From Bradyrhizobium sp. SK17 (GTDB lineage Bacteria > Pseudomonadota > Alphaproteobacteria > Rhizobiales > Xanthobacteraceae): a stretch of DNA of 64,000 bases. The DNA is taken from positions 5,285,001 to 5,349,000 of the forward strand of contig NZ_CP025113.1 in NCBI RefSeq assembly GCF_002831585.1. The letters are read 5' to 3'. Under the pieces are notes generated by a model. The model saw only the letters and a list, made by a program, of their open reading frames with translations. It had not been told where the DNA came from and did not search any database. Below are positions 1 to 9,099 of the stretch, one piece after another. Positions within the stretch are counted from its first letter, which is position 1; every line of letters starts with the position of its first letter. A program made the translations under genes and the position numbers.

Positions 1-97
1 GGGTATCGAGCGTTGGCGAGGTGATCGACTGGTTCACAGGTTCAACGTCGGTTGCATCGCGTCGATCGGGTTCAGGTCTTGCCGTGTCAGGTCGCAT
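1..97 (-). CDS. Possible N-terminus of a protein, cut by the left edge
   Basis: Downstream of the peptide-binding protein gene and on the same strand, an ATG preceded by CCAGGTG opens a frame that stays open for 32 codons to the window edge. The visible start is MRPDTARPEPDRR. It is rich in charged residues and proline and shows no signal peptide. The stop codon of the upstream gene lies 12 bp away, so the two could be co-transcribed. I do not recognise the family. With only 97 bases visible, chance openness in high-GC DNA is a real alternative. Confidence 0.35.
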   Translation of the reverse strand, partial: MRPDTARPEPDRRDATDVEPVNQSITSPTLDT

Positions 98-108
98 CAC
101 CTGGCAGA

Positions 109-2061
109 TCACTTGGATCGCGCGCCGGGTTTCTGCCACCAGGTCTCCGGCAGATAGCCCGTCAACGCCGTGGTCGAAGGCCGTTCTATCCGATTCCAGC
201 GCGCGATCCATTGCTCTCCCAAGTTAAATAGGGGGATAGCGTAGAAGCCCGACATCAGGGCGCGGTCCAGCGCGCGCACCGCAGAGACGAAGGCCGGCCG
301 CTCCCGTGCTGCCAGCAGCGCCGCGATCATGGCGTCGATCGCCGGATCCCTGGCGCCCATGTAGTTGCGGGTGCCCGGCGTATCGGCGGCCTGGCTGCTC
401 CAGTAGAACCACTGCTCGTTGCCCGGCGACAGCGACTGGTCCCAGCGAACCGGGATCATGTCGAAATCATAGGCGAGCCTGCGCTGCTCGAACTGCACCG
501 CGTCGACCACCCGGACCGTGCCCTCGATGCCGGCGCGCTTGAGGTCACGCTGATAGGCGAGGGCGAGCCGTTCATGCTCGCGCGTCGTCACCAGGATCTC
601 GATGCGGAGCGGCGTGCCGGTCGATTGCTGCTTCAAGACCGTGCCGTCGAGCGCATAGCCGGCCTCGGACAGCAGCGCCAGCGCATTGCGCAGGATGGTG
701 CGGTCGCGTCCCGAGCCGTCGCTGACCGGCAGGTGATACTTGCCCTCGAGAATGTCGGGCGGAATGTGCGCGAGATACGGTTTCAGCAATTCGCGCTCGC
801 GATCGTCGGCCGGGCGGCCATATGCCGACAGGTCCGAGCCGGCGAAATAGCCGCCGGCGCGCGAGAACAGCCCGAAATAATAGTTGCGGTTGACCCATTC
901 GAAATCGAACAGCATCGCCAGCGCCTGCCGCACCCGGGGGTCGGCGAATTTCGGCCGGCGGCTGTTGAACACCAGGAATTCGGACGGCCGCGGCGTGCCG
1001 ATCTTGATGGTGTCGCGGATCACGTCGCCGCTGCGCGCCGCCGGGAAGTCGTAGCCCTCGTGCCAGCGCAGCGGCTCGGTCTCGGTCCGGAAATCATACA
1101 GGCCGCGCTTGAAGGCCTCGAACATGCCGTTGGCCTCGCGGTAGTAATCGAGCCGGATCTCGTCGAAATTCCAGAGGCCGCGATTCACCGGCAGGTCGCG
1201 GCCCCAATAATCGGGATCGCGGGTGAAGGTCACGCTGGCGCCCGGCTTCACGGCCGTGACGCGGTAGGGGCCGGAGCCGATCGGCGGCGCCAGCGTCGTC
1301 TCCTCGAACTTGTCCGGGTCGATGGCGTGCCGCGGCAGGATCGGCATCAGGCCGAGGATCAGCGGCAATTCACGATCCGCCACGCCGCCGAAATCGAACC
1401 GCACCGTCAACGGGTCGAGCGCCTCGGCCTTTGCGACTTTCGAATAATACTGATGGTGCATCGGACGGCCGTGGTCGCGCAGCAAGGCCAGCGAGAACAG
1501 CACGTCGTCGGCCAGCACCTTCTGGCCATCCGAGAAGTGCGCGCGCGGATCGATGTGGAAGGTGACGTAGCTCCTGGCATCGTCGGTCTCGACGCTGCGC
1601 GCGAGCAGGCCGTACAGGGTGAACGGCTCGTCATTGCCGCGCGCCATCAGGCTCTCATAGACATAGCCGCGCTCATAGCCATAGCCGCGGACCTGCTGCA
1701 CCGGAACGCCCCTGATGATCATGGGATTGAGGCTGTCGAAGGTGCCGATCACGCCCTGGACCAGCCGGCCACCCTTGGGGGCGTCGGGGTTGGCATAGGG
1801 CATGTGGGTGAAGTCGGCCGGCAGCGCCGGCGCGCCGTGCATCGCGATCGCGTGGCTCTCGCCGGCCGCGGCAAGCCCACAGGTCAGGAACGCCAGCACA
1901 AATGCTAAGGCGAGCCAGACGGCGGCCAATGCGGCGCGGCCAACGCGCCCGGGAACGCATGTGCGAGGCGCCGGATTTGATTCGCGAAACGTCACACCGG
2001 GAGGTTTATCACAGGCTGCTGAAACCCGCCGTCCAGCGTGGCCAAATACTCTTGTCGGCAT
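109..2061 (-). CDS. Extracellular solute-binding protein family 5 (YejA-like)
   Basis: This is the periplasmic binding component of a peptide/oligopeptide-type ABC importer. A hydrophobic segment around residues 45-65, ending near AAAGESHA, is the probable signal peptide. The mature part opens with family-5 sequence (MPYANPDAPKGGRLVQG, then GTFDSLNPM) and continues through the typical DPDYWGRDLPV region to the C-terminus. At 650 residues it fits the long YejA/MppA-type branch. The start at 2061 has GGAAAGA 4 bases upstream; the resulting n-region is unusually long, and GTG at 1995 is an alternative. No permease or ATPase genes are visible next to it. Substrate is not predictable; peptides or microcin-C-like compounds are the family precedent. 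Confidence 0.85.
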   Translation of the reverse strand: MPTRVFGHAGRRVSAACDKPPGVTFRESNPAPRTCVPGRVGRAALAAVWLALAFVLAFLTCGLAAAGESHAIAMHGAPALPADFTHMPYANPDAPKGGRLVQGVIGTFDSLNPMIIRGVPVQQVRGYGYERGYVYESLMARGNDEPFTLYGLLARSVETDDARSYVTFHIDPRAHFSDGQKVLADDVLFSLALLRDHGRPMHHQYYSKVAKAEALDPLTVRFDFGGVADRELPLILGLMPILPRHAIDPDKFEETTLAPPIGSGPYRVTAVKPGASVTFTRDPDYWGRDLPVNRGLWNFDEIRLDYYREANGMFEAFKRGLYDFRTETEPLRWHEGYDFPAARSGDVIRDTIKIGTPRPSEFLVFNSRRPKFADPRVRQALAMLFDFEWVNRNYYFGLFSRAGGYFAGSDLSAYGRPADDRERELLKPYLAHIPPDILEGKYHLPVSDGSGRDRTILRNALALLSEAGYALDGTVLKQQSTGTPLRIEILVTTREHERLALAYQRDLKRAGIEGTVRVVDAVQFEQRRLAYDFDMIPVRWDQSLSPGNEQWFYWSSQAADTPGTRNYMGARDPAIDAMIAALLAARERPAFVSAVRALDRALMSGFYAIPLFNLGEQWIARWNRIERPSTTALTGYLPETWWQKPGARSK

Positions 2062-2220
2062 TGATCTTTCCGCGCGCCGCTGTATTGAAGGCGTGCAATT
2101 CGAAGGCGGGAACGCCTGTCACGTATCCGCCTCAATTGACTAGGAGACAGCCGCCCAAACGGCTATGTGTCGGCGCCTGCAGCGGTTTCGGGCGCTGCCG
2201 TTCAGAAAGGGTTTTCCGCA

Positions 2221-3045
2221 ATGAATTTCCGTATCTTGGCCGCCCCGGTCCGGCCGCATGGGCGGGTTGTCGCCCTGATGGCGGCGACGGCTCTGTCTGC
2301 AGCGCTCCTGGTTCCTGCCGCTCAGGCCCAGCAGCCGGCAGCGCCCGCGGCACCGAAGGCAGCGCCCAAGGCGGCACCCAAGGCAGCGCCGAAGGCGCCG
2401 GCCCCGGCAGCCCAGGCTGCTCCGCAGGCCCCGGCCGGTCAGCCACCTGCCGCTGCGGCCGGCCAGCAGCCGCCCCAGGATCAACAAATTCAACTCATCT
2501 ACGCCCCCTGGACCAAGTTCTGCCTGAAGGGCCAGGAAGCCAACGCCAAGCAGGTCTGCTTCACCGGCAAGGACGGCCGCATCGAGTCCGGCCAGCCCGT
2601 GATTGCCGCCGTGATCATCGAGCCGGAAGGCGAGCCGAAGAAGATCCTGCGCGTCACGCTGCCGCTCGGCATGCAGCTCGTCCACGGCACCCGGATCATC
2701 GTCGACGGCAACCCGCCGCAGCAGGCGCCCTATGTGATCTGCTTCCAGAACGGCTGCATGTCCGACTATGAGGCCACCCCCGAGTTGATCGCCGCCATGA
2801 AGAAGGGCCAGAACCTCGTCGTTCAGGCAATCAATTCGAACGGCGCGCCGCTGACGCTGCCGCTGCCGCTCAACACCGAATTCGCCAAGGCCTATGACGG
2901 CCCGCCGACCGATCCGAAGGTGTTCGAGGAAAACTCGAAGAAGCTGCAGGAAGAGTTGCAGAAGCGCGCCGAAGAGCAGCGCAAGAAGCTGGAAGGCGCG
3001 GGCGGTGGTGCTGCGCCGGCTCCGGCCAACCCGGCGGCCAAGTAA
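2221..3045 (+). CDS. Invasion-associated locus B (IalB) family protein
   Basis: This is a secreted or periplasmic protein of the IalB family, 274 residues. After a signal peptide (cleavage near AQAQQ, residue 35-38) comes a low-complexity Ala/Pro/Lys linker with AAPK repeats to about residue 80. The IalB domain follows (WTKFCLKG, QVCFTGKDGR, PYVICFQNGCMSDYEA) with four cysteines that could form two disulfides. The C-terminus is a Lys/Glu-rich helix and an Ala/Pro tail. The ATG at 2221 was chosen because AGAAAGGG lies just upstream and the signal peptide starts there; an in-frame upstream extension to 2167 looks non-coding. A strong terminator follows. The family is named from Bartonella, but in rhizobia it is usually an envelope protein of unknown role. 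Confidence 0.88.
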   Translation: MNFRILAAPVRPHGRVVALMAATALSAALLVPAAQAQQPAAPAAPKAAPKAAPKAAPKAPAPAAQAAPQAPAGQPPAAAAGQQPPQDQQIQLIYAPWTKFCLKGQEANAKQVCFTGKDGRIESGQPVIAAVIIEPEGEPKKILRVTLPLGMQLVHGTRIIVDGNPPQQAPYVICFQNGCMSDYEATPELIAAMKKGQNLVVQAINSNGAPLTLPLPLNTEFAKAYDGPPTDPKVFEENSKKLQEELQKRAEEQRKKLEGAGGGAAPAPANPAAK

Positions 3046-3084
3046 GTCGTCATCAAGTAACTCGTCACAAGATCATCGCAATCG

Positions 3085-3111
3085 AAAGGCGCCCGGAAGG
3101 GCGCCTTTCTT
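3085..3111 (+). terminator. Rho-independent terminator after the ialB-like gene
   Basis: A perfect 10-bp stem (AAAGGCGCCC / GGGCGCCTTT) with a GGAA loop sits 39 bases after the stop codon and is followed by a short T-rich stretch. Confidence 0.85.
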
Positions 3112-3381
3112 GTCATGCGATATGGTCTGGCTGATGGCAGCTGGCCGCGCTGGTGAAGCTGCGGTTGACGTGCGATGTTCGTGACACGGCATTTCGATCG
3201 CGCCGAGTCGCGTGCGCGTCGCTGATGCTGGGTCCGGACAGTTCCGGCGTCGAAGCACAATCATAACACCGGTACGGGAGGCCAGACGAACGCGCGGAGA
3301 GCGCCTTCGATGCGCGAACCTGCGTGCGTGGTTCCCTGCGAACCCTGGCCGTCCACCGTTCGCAGCCATGGAAGTCGTGCA

Positions 3382-4656
3382 ATGTCCCAGCAAGTCAACA
3401 CGCAGCCGCGGGAACCGGTTTTCCGGCCTTCGGCGCAGCCGATCGGCGGTTCCTCGGTTGCTGCTGGTGGCCACGTCAACCAGGACAATGCCCCCGGGGC
3501 GTTCCATCCGGGCATCGTCCATCTCGCGCTGGCGGTGGGCGGATTTGCGATCGGCATCGCCGAATTCGCGACCATGAGCCTGCTGCCGTACTTCGCCCAC
3601 GATCTCAACGTCAGCGAACCCGCGGCCGGCCACGCGATCAGCGCCTATGCCCTCGGCGTCGTGGTGGGCGCGCCGGTGATTGCGGTGCTGTCGGCACGCA
3701 TGGCGCGGCGGACGCTGCTGATCGCGCTGATGGGCTTCTTCGCGCTGATGAACGGTCTGTCCGGGCTCGCGCCCGACTATCACACCATGCTGGTGCTGCG
3801 CTTCCTCGCCGGCCTGCCGCATGGCGCCTATTTCGGCATCGCCATGCTGGTCGCGGCCTCGCTGGTGCCGATGGACAAGCGCACGGCGGCGGTCGGCCGC
3901 GTGCTGCTGGGCCTCACCATCGCGACGACGATCGGCGTGCCGCTCGCCAACGGCGTGGGGCAGGCGATCGGCTGGCGCTGGGCGTTCGCGATCGTCGCCG
4001 GCCTCGCGCTCCTGACCGCCATACTGGTGCTGCTGTTCGCTCCGCGTGATGCCGCCAACACCAACGCGAGCCCGTTGCGCGAATTGTCGGCGCTGGGGCG
4101 CAAGCATGTCTGGCTGACGCTGGCGATCGGCGCCATCGGCTTCGGCGGGCTGTTCTCGGTGTACACCTACCTGGCTTCGACCATGCTCGCTGTCACCCAC
4201 GCCTCGCCCGCGCTGGTGCCGGTGACGCTGTGCGTGTTCGGGGCAGGCCTCACCGCCGGCAACATCATCGTGCCGCGCTTTGCCGACCGTGCGCTGATGG
4301 CGACCGCCGGCGGCCTGCTGCTGTGGTCGGCGGCGACGCTGGCGCTCTATCCGCTGGCGGCGGGGAATTTCTGGACCCTGAGCGCCGATGTGTTCCTGAT
4401 CGGGCTGGGCGGCGCGCTTGCGACGGTGTTGCAGACCCGGCTGATGGATGTCGCGGGCGAGGCGCAGAGCCTGGCTGCGGCGCTCAACCATTCCGCCTTC
4501 AACGTCGCCAATGCGCTGGGGCCGTGGCTCGGCGGAATGGCGGTTGCGGCCGGCTACGGCTGGACGTCGACCGGTCTTGTCGGCGCCGGACTGGCGCTGA
4601 CGGGTTTTGCCGTCTGGGTGATCGCGGTGGTGCTGGCGAAGCGTGAGGGCGTCTGA
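3382..4656 (+). CDS. MFS transporter, probable sugar/drug exporter (AraJ-like)
   Basis: This is a 12-helix major facilitator protein of 424 residues in the inner membrane. After a hydrophilic tail of about 40 residues, the hydrophobic segments begin at LALAVGGFAIGIAEFATMS, the TM1 pattern of the AraJ/YdhP-type efflux branch. It continues with the TM2-3 loop (SARMARRTLL) and the typical LPHGAYFGIA in TM4. The ATG at 3382 is preferred over upstream codons because GGAAG precedes it and orthologue-like sequence begins there. It is transcribed alone, downstream of a terminator. Substrate unknown; sugar or drug efflux is the family precedent. The 336 bases before it hold only the terminator and no other clear feature. 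Confidence 0.85.
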   Translation: MSQQVNTQPREPVFRPSAQPIGGSSVAAGGHVNQDNAPGAFHPGIVHLALAVGGFAIGIAEFATMSLLPYFAHDLNVSEPAAGHAISAYALGVVVGAPVIAVLSARMARRTLLIALMGFFALMNGLSGLAPDYHTMLVLRFLAGLPHGAYFGIAMLVAASLVPMDKRTAAVGRVLLGLTIATTIGVPLANGVGQAIGWRWAFAIVAGLALLTAILVLLFAPRDAANTNASPLRELSALGRKHVWLTLAIGAIGFGGLFSVYTYLASTMLAVTHASPALVPVTLCVFGAGLTAGNIIVPRFADRALMATAGGLLLWSAATLALYPLAAGNFWTLSADVFLIGLGGALATVLQTRLMDVAGEAQSLAAALNHSAFNVANALGPWLGGMAVAAGYGWTSTGLVGAGLALTGFAVWVIAVVLAKREGV

Positions 4657-4670
4657 CCGCCGGGCGGCCG

Positions 4671-5003
4671 TCAGTTCAGCGACGGATTGCGCGGACGGTA
4701 GCCGCCCGACTTGTCCTTCACGAAGATCTCGGCCACCTGCGAATGCCGGATCGGCTCGCCGGAATCATCCGGCAGCAGGTTCTGCTCGGAGACATAGGCG
4801 ACGTACTCGGTCTCCGAGTTCTCCGCGAGCAGATGATAGAACGGCTGGTCCTTGTGGGGCCGCATGTCCTCGGGGATCGACAGCCACCATTCCTCGGTGT
4901 TGTTGAACTCCGGATCGATATCAAAAATCACGCCCCGGAAGGAGAACACCCGGTGACGGACGATCTGCCCGATCTGAAACTTGGCGGTGCGCGCTTTGAT
5001 CAT
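4671..5003 (-). CDS. hspQ: Heat shock protein HspQ / hemimethylated-DNA-binding family
   Basis: A 110-residue cytoplasmic protein of the HspQ (YccV) family. The family signature is clear: KFQIGQIVRHRVFSFRGVIF at the N-terminus, DIDPEFNNTEEWW, then DQPFYHLLAEN and YVAYVSEQNL. In enterobacteria HspQ is a small heat-shock factor that modulates Lon-type proteolysis; the older name refers to binding of hemimethylated oriC DNA. The ATG at 5003 begins the conserved domain; an upstream in-frame extension to 5045 adds unconserved residues. The gene converges on the MFS gene, with 14 bp between the stops. Confidence 0.92.
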   Translation of the reverse strand: MIKARTAKFQIGQIVRHRVFSFRGVIFDIDPEFNNTEEWWLSIPEDMRPHKDQPFYHLLAENSETEYVAYVSEQNLLPDDSGEPIRHSQVAEIFVKDKSGGYRPRNPSLN

Positions 5004-5124
5004 GGTTCGTCGATAGACCAACATTGTGGCCGATGCTAGGGGCAAGGCGGCGAATTAACCCCCGGTTTACCGATTCTAGCCGGGCGAAAACGACCCGAAA
5101 TCCGGCCGAGAAACTACTTTCAGA

Positions 5125-6078
5125 ATGATCGATATCCTCAATCTGGCGTTGCCGTATTTCGGCCTGATCTTCATTGGCTACGCGTGTGGAAAGGCCAAGG
5201 GTTTGCCCGAGAGCGGGCTCGCCTGGATGAATTTCTTCCTGCTTTACGTTTCGTTGCCGGCGCTGCTGTTCGGGATCATGTCGAAGACGCCGTTCGCCGA
5301 GCTGAACAACCCGCCATTCCTGATCGCCACCACGCTCGGAACCGTGATCGCGTTCTTCCTCGCGATGGTCGCAGGCAAGATGATGGGACGCCTGACGCTG
5401 CGCGAGGCCACGCTTGCGGGCCTGTCGGGCGCCTACGGCAATATCGGCTATATGGGTCCGGGACTGGCGCTGGCCGTGCTCGGCACCAAGGCGGCGGCGC
5501 CGACCGCGCTGATCTTCTGCTGCGACAGCATCTTCCTGTTCTCGATCGTGCCGCTCCTGATCGAGCTCACCGATCGCGACCATCCCTCGCTGCTGCACGC
5601 CTTCGGCGTGGTGCTCAGGCAGATCGTGCAGAACCCGCTGATCATGTCGGCCGTGTTCGGTGCGTTGGTCGCCGCGTTCCACATTCCGCTGCCGACGGCG
5701 CTCGACCACACCATCCAGTTCCTGCAAAACGCCGCCGCGCCGATGGCGCTGTTCGTGCTCGGCGTCACCGTGGCGCTGCGTCCGTTCAAGCGGGTGCCGT
5801 GGGAGGTCCCGGGCGTGGTTGCGATCAAGCTCCTGATCCATCCGCTGCTGGCGTTCGGACTGATGCTGCTGTTCGGGCCATTCGCGCAGCCCTGGGCGGC
5901 GACCGCGGTGCTGATGGCCTCGCTGCCGCCGGCGCTCAACGTGTTCGTGATCGCCCGGCAGAACGACACCTGGATCGAGCCGGCGTCGGTCGCGGTGCTG
6001 ATCGGCACCTTCGCGTCCGTGGTCACGCTGACCAGCGTGATGTGGTTCATCCAGAGCGGGCGGCTGGTGTTTCCTTAA
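5125..6078 (+). CDS. AEC family transporter (auxin efflux carrier / MdcF-like permease)
   Basis: This is a 317-residue inner-membrane permease with about ten hydrophobic segments, of the auxin efflux carrier (AEC) superfamily that includes malonate transporter MdcF. Typical features are the N-terminal IDILNLALPYFGLIFIGY helix, the central AYGNIGYMGPGLAL crossover region and the C-terminal ASLPPALNVFVIA motif. It is divergent from hspQ with a 121-bp spacer that holds no obvious operator. Bacterial AEC proteins usually move small organic anions; the substrate here is not predictable. It ends a few bases before an inverted dispersed repeat. Confidence 0.85.
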   Translation: MIDILNLALPYFGLIFIGYACGKAKGLPESGLAWMNFFLLYVSLPALLFGIMSKTPFAELNNPPFLIATTLGTVIAFFLAMVAGKMMGRLTLREATLAGLSGAYGNIGYMGPGLALAVLGTKAAAPTALIFCCDSIFLFSIVPLLIELTDRDHPSLLHAFGVVLRQIVQNPLIMSAVFGALVAAFHIPLPTALDHTIQFLQNAAAPMALFVLGVTVALRPFKRVPWEVPGVVAIKLLIHPLLAFGLMLLFGPFAQPWAATAVLMASLPPALNVFVIARQNDTWIEPASVAVLIGTFASVVTLTSVMWFIQSGRLVFP

Positions 6079-6082
6079 GAGG

Positions 6083-6142
6083 AGATTCTTGGTTGACGCG
6101 TTTTCTTAACGCGAACCGGTACTCACTTCGCTTGAAAACGCT
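6083..6142. repeat. Dispersed palindromic repeat, family A (inverted copy)
   Basis: This 60-bp stretch fills the gap between two convergent genes. Read on the minus strand it matches the repeat at 8917 over almost its whole length (GCGTTTTC, AGCGAAGTG, ACCGGTTCGCGT, AGAAAACGCGTCAA, AAGAATCT). Its ends pair (GCGTTTTC / GAAAACGC), so the RNA would fold and could serve as a bidirectional transcript end. Confidence 0.75.
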
Positions 6143-6145
6143 TGG

Positions 6146-7330
6146 TTACCGCCGCCATGACGGCGCGAGCCCCTCGCGCATCGCGAGCCGCCGCAGCGGG
6201 CCGAATGCGCCGAGCAAATGCAGGCCGGCGGCGCGCGCCGTCTGCACGCCGAGGAAATCGCTCAGCAGCGAGCGGTTGGCGATGTCGATCGCCCAGGTCC
6301 GGCTCGCAACGTCCGGCCGCCGCGCGGCGTGATAGCGCGCCAGCACGTTGGGCGCGCCGGGATCCTCGCCGCGGCCGAGCGCCTGGCCCACGATCTCGGC
6401 AATGTCGGCCGCGTCGCGCAGTCCCATGTTGAGGCCCTGCGCGCCGATCGGCGGCAGCACATGGGCGGATTCGCCGACCAACGCGATACGGTCCCTGGCG
6501 AATTGCCGGGGTCGCTCGATCGCCAGCGGAAATACATGCCGTCCGGGCTGCACCTCGACGCGGCCGAGAATCGAATGCGATTGCCGCTCCGCCGCGCCAG
6601 ACAATTCGTCATCGTCGAGCGCCATCAGCCGTTCGGCCTCCTTGGGTGCCGAGACCCAGACCACGCTGCTCCGGTTGCCGCTGAGCGGCACGAACACGCA
6701 CGGACCGTGCCCGGTGTGAAACTCGGTCGAGATGTTGTTGTGGGGCCGGCTATGCCTGATGTTGAAGGTGAGGGCGGATTGCCCGAGTTCGCGGCTTGTG
6801 ACCGCGATCCCGGCGGCCTCGCGGCACATTGAGTTGCGCCCGTCGGCTCCGACCACCAGCCGGGCCGAAAGGGACTGGCCCTGCCGTGTCACCACGGTGA
6901 CCGCGGCACTCTCCGGCTGGACCGACGCTGCCTCGTCATCGAACCGCGTCAGCGCGGCGATTTCGGCGGCGCGATCCTCGAGCGCTGCGACCAGCGAGCG
7001 GTTGTCGATGTTGAAGCCGAACTGCTCGCGGCCGATCTCGTCGGAGGAGAACCGCACTTCCGGCGCGCGGATCACTCGCCCGGTGTCGTCGACCAGGCGC
7101 ATCGTCTTGAGTGCCGCCGCGCTATCGCCGCAGCGCCGCCAGACGTCCAGCCGCTCCAGGACCTCGGTCGAGGCGCCGAGCAGCGCGGTGGTCCGGTTGT
7201 CGGCATAAGGCACGCGGCGCGCCAACAGCGCGGTCCGTGCGCCGGCGTCGGCGAGGGCGATCGCGGCCGTCAATCCGGCCGGGCCGCCGCCTATTACGAT
7301 AACGTCATAATCGAGCGAGCTGTCGGTCAT
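6146..7330 (-). CDS. UbiH/UbiF/Coq6-family FAD-dependent monooxygenase
   Basis: A 394-residue class A flavoprotein hydroxylase, of the family that hydroxylates the ubiquinone ring. The N-terminal dinucleotide fold (VIGGGPAGLTAAIALADAG) binds FAD, the middle DG motif is VVGADGRNS, and the third FAD motif is ALVGESAHVLPPIGAQGLN. That third motif has Glu where most members have Asp. The ATG at 7330 starts exactly before the FAD fold, so a longer reading to 7432 is not needed. In Bradyrhizobium this type is usually annotated as UbiH/UbiM-like; which ring position it attacks cannot be told from sequence alone. It converges on the AEC gene across a dispersed repeat. Confidence 0.87.
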   Translation of the reverse strand: MTDSSLDYDVIVIGGGPAGLTAAIALADAGARTALLARRVPYADNRTTALLGASTEVLERLDVWRRCGDSAAALKTMRLVDDTGRVIRAPEVRFSSDEIGREQFGFNIDNRSLVAALEDRAAEIAALTRFDDEAASVQPESAAVTVVTRQGQSLSARLVVGADGRNSMCREAAGIAVTSRELGQSALTFNIRHSRPHNNISTEFHTGHGPCVFVPLSGNRSSVVWVSAPKEAERLMALDDDELSGAAERQSHSILGRVEVQPGRHVFPLAIERPRQFARDRIALVGESAHVLPPIGAQGLNMGLRDAADIAEIVGQALGRGEDPGAPNVLARYHAARRPDVASRTWAIDIANRSLLSDFLGVQTARAAGLHLLGAFGPLRRLAMREGLAPSWRR

Positions 7331-7464
7331 ATCAGGACATTTGACACGCTTGGCCCGATTTTCAAGTGATCGGTAACCAGCAAAGCTTTCCAGTGATTTG
7401 CGCGGCGGAACGCCGCAAGACTGCATATGCAAACGGCACCGATTCCTGATAGCACTGGCCGCCT

Positions 7465-8193
7465 ATGGAGCAGACCGGCCAGCCTGACGCCTTGCCAGAA
7501 CGGATGCGGACCGCCGCATTCTCCGTTCATATTTTCACGGCGCTCGGCGCCGGGGTGGCACTGCTGGCGATGCTGGAAGCGGTGCGCGAGCACTGGGCCA
7601 ACATGTTCGCCTGGCTCGGGGTTGCGCTGATCATCGACGGGATCGACGGCCCGTTGGCGCGCCGGCTCGATGTGGTGCGGCTGCAACCGAACTGGTCGGG
7701 CGAGGTGCTCGATCTGGTGGTCGATTTCGTCACCTATGTGTTCGTTCCGGCCTATGCGATCACGGCGAGCGGCATGCTGCTGCCGCTGGCGGCGCCGATC
7801 CTCGGCATCGGCATCGTGGTCTCCAGCGCGCTGTATTTCGCCGACCGCCGCATGAAGGCCGACGACAATCATTTCCGCGGCTTCCCGGCGCTGTGGAATG
7901 CCGCGGCATTCTATCTGTTCCTGCTGCACCTGCCGCCGGTGCTGTCGACGATCGTGGTCGCGCTGCTGATCGCCTTGACCTTTGCACCGTTCCACGTGCT
8001 GCACCCGTTCCGCGTGGTGCGGCTGCGCTGGCTGACGCTGTGGCTGCTCGCCGCCTGGGCGGTGCTTGCCGGATATGCGCTGGCCAACGACTTCGTGGTC
8101 GGCGCGCCCGTCACTTTCGGGCTCTGCATCATCGCGGCCTACATTGTCGGCAGCGATACCCTGATCCGCCGGATGAAAGCCTTTAGAGCATGA
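7465..8193 (+). CDS. pcs: Phosphatidylcholine synthase
   Basis: This inner-membrane enzyme condenses CDP-diacylglycerol with choline to make phosphatidylcholine (EC 2.7.8.24), the Pcs pathway of plant- and animal-associated alphaproteobacteria. The 242-residue sequence carries the CDP-alcohol phosphotransferase motif in its Pcs form: DGxxxxAR-like DGIDGPLARRLD near residue 55, then the Gly and paired Asp residues of SGEVLDLVVDFVTYV. About eight hydrophobic segments follow. The FRGFPALWN and HPFRVVRLRWLT segments are typical of Pcs. It shares an ATGA overlap with the next gene, so translation is probably coupled. Phosphatidylcholine is needed for full symbiosis in Bradyrhizobium (established for the family, not shown here). 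Confidence 0.93.
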   Translation: MEQTGQPDALPERMRTAAFSVHIFTALGAGVALLAMLEAVREHWANMFAWLGVALIIDGIDGPLARRLDVVRLQPNWSGEVLDLVVDFVTYVFVPAYAITASGMLLPLAAPILGIGIVVSSALYFADRRMKADDNHFRGFPALWNAAAFYLFLLHLPPVLSTIVVALLIALTFAPFHVLHPFRVVRLRWLTLWLLAAWAVLAGYALANDFVVGAPVTFGLCIIAAYIVGSDTLIRRMKAFRA

Positions 8194-8915
8194 TGGAATT
8201 GATCAGTAGCCCGGAAGCCTGGGCCGCGCTGTTGACGCTGACGGCGCTCGAGATCGTGCTCGGCATCGACAACGTGATCTTCCTGTCGGTGCTGGTGTCA
8301 CGGATCCCGCAGCCACAGGCCAACCGCGCGCGGCAGATCGGGCTGTTGCTGGCGCTGGTGTTCCGCATCCTGCTTCTCTCGATCCTGGTCTGGCTGATCG
8401 GCCTGACCCAACCGGTGATCACCATCCAGAGCGTCGCGCTGTCGTGGCGCGATATCATCCTGATCGGCGGCGGCCTGTTCCTGATCGCCAAGGCGACCCA
8501 CGAGATCCACGCCGAAGTCGAGGTACGCGACGCCGAGGAGAAGACCAAGCCGAGCCCCAACGCGTTCTTCTGGGTGATCGTGCAGATCATCATCGTCGAT
8601 CTGGTGTTCTCGCTGGACTCGATCATCACCGCGATCGGCATGGCGCAGGACCTCGAGATCATGATCGCGGCGGTCGTGATCGCCTGCATCGTGATGTACG
8701 TGTCGTCGGGACCGGTGGCGCGGTTCGTCGCGGAGCACCCGACCACCAAGATGCTGGCGCTGGCGTTCCTGGTCCTGATCGGCGTGGCGCTGGTGGCCGA
8801 CGGCTTCAAATTCCACATCCCGCGCGGCTACATCTACTTCGCAATCGCGTTCTCGGCGGCGGTCGAGATGTTCAACGTGCTGGCCCGGCGCAACCGCGGC
8901 AAGGTTGCGCGCTAA
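8190..8915 (+). CDS. TerC family integral membrane protein
   Basis: A 241-residue inner-membrane protein with about seven hydrophobic segments. The two acidic TerC signatures are present: LEIVLGIDNVIFLSVL near the N-terminus and LVFSLDSIITAIGMA in the middle. TerC/Alx proteins export manganese or act in metal-ion protection of secreted proteins. A cytosolic loop rich in Glu/Asp (HAEVEVRDAEE) follows the third segment. The start overlaps the pcs stop codon (ATGA; a second ATG follows directly), so the two genes form a tightly coupled operon. The link between phosphatidylcholine synthesis and a metal exporter is not obvious. Confidence 0.88.
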   Translation: MMELISSPEAWAALLTLTALEIVLGIDNVIFLSVLVSRIPQPQANRARQIGLLLALVFRILLLSILVWLIGLTQPVITIQSVALSWRDIILIGGGLFLIAKATHEIHAEVEVRDAEEKTKPSPNAFFWVIVQIIIVDLVFSLDSIITAIGMAQDLEIMIAAVVIACIVMYVSSGPVARFVAEHPTTKMLALAFLVLIGVALVADGFKFHIPRGYIYFAIAFSAAVEMFNVLARRNRGKVAR

Positions 8916-8916
8916 G

Positions 8917-9015
8917 GCGTTTTCCAGCGAAGTGGGCACCGGTTCGCGTGGAGAAAACGCGTCAAAGCAAGAATCTGGAGCCTCGTTCCGATCCAATCGG
9001 AGCGCAAAGGCGCTA
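8917..9015. repeat. Dispersed palindromic repeat, family A
   Basis: Directly after the terC stop, GCGTTTTC...GAAAACGC encloses AGCGAAGTG and ACCGGTTCGCG. It is followed by a second small palindrome, GTTCCGAT / ATCGGAGC. The first part is the same element as the inverted copy at 6083-6142. Both copies sit at gene ends. Confidence 0.75.
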
Positions 9016-9099
9016 GGCCGCGGTTCCGGGCCGCTTGGTTGACAAGGCGGTGCCGATGGCCTTCGCTCGCATGATACGAATTTGAGGGGAGTGATCGAG

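Noticed and set aside
574..1908. 444-codon frame opposite the YejA-like gene
   Set aside because: Arg/Ala/His-rich shadow without domain or ribosome site; the opposite strand carries clear family-5 binding-protein motifs.
3073..4491. 472-codon frame opposite the MFS gene
   Set aside because: Composition (Arg/His/Gln-rich) is that of an antisense shadow; the MFS motifs are on the other strand.
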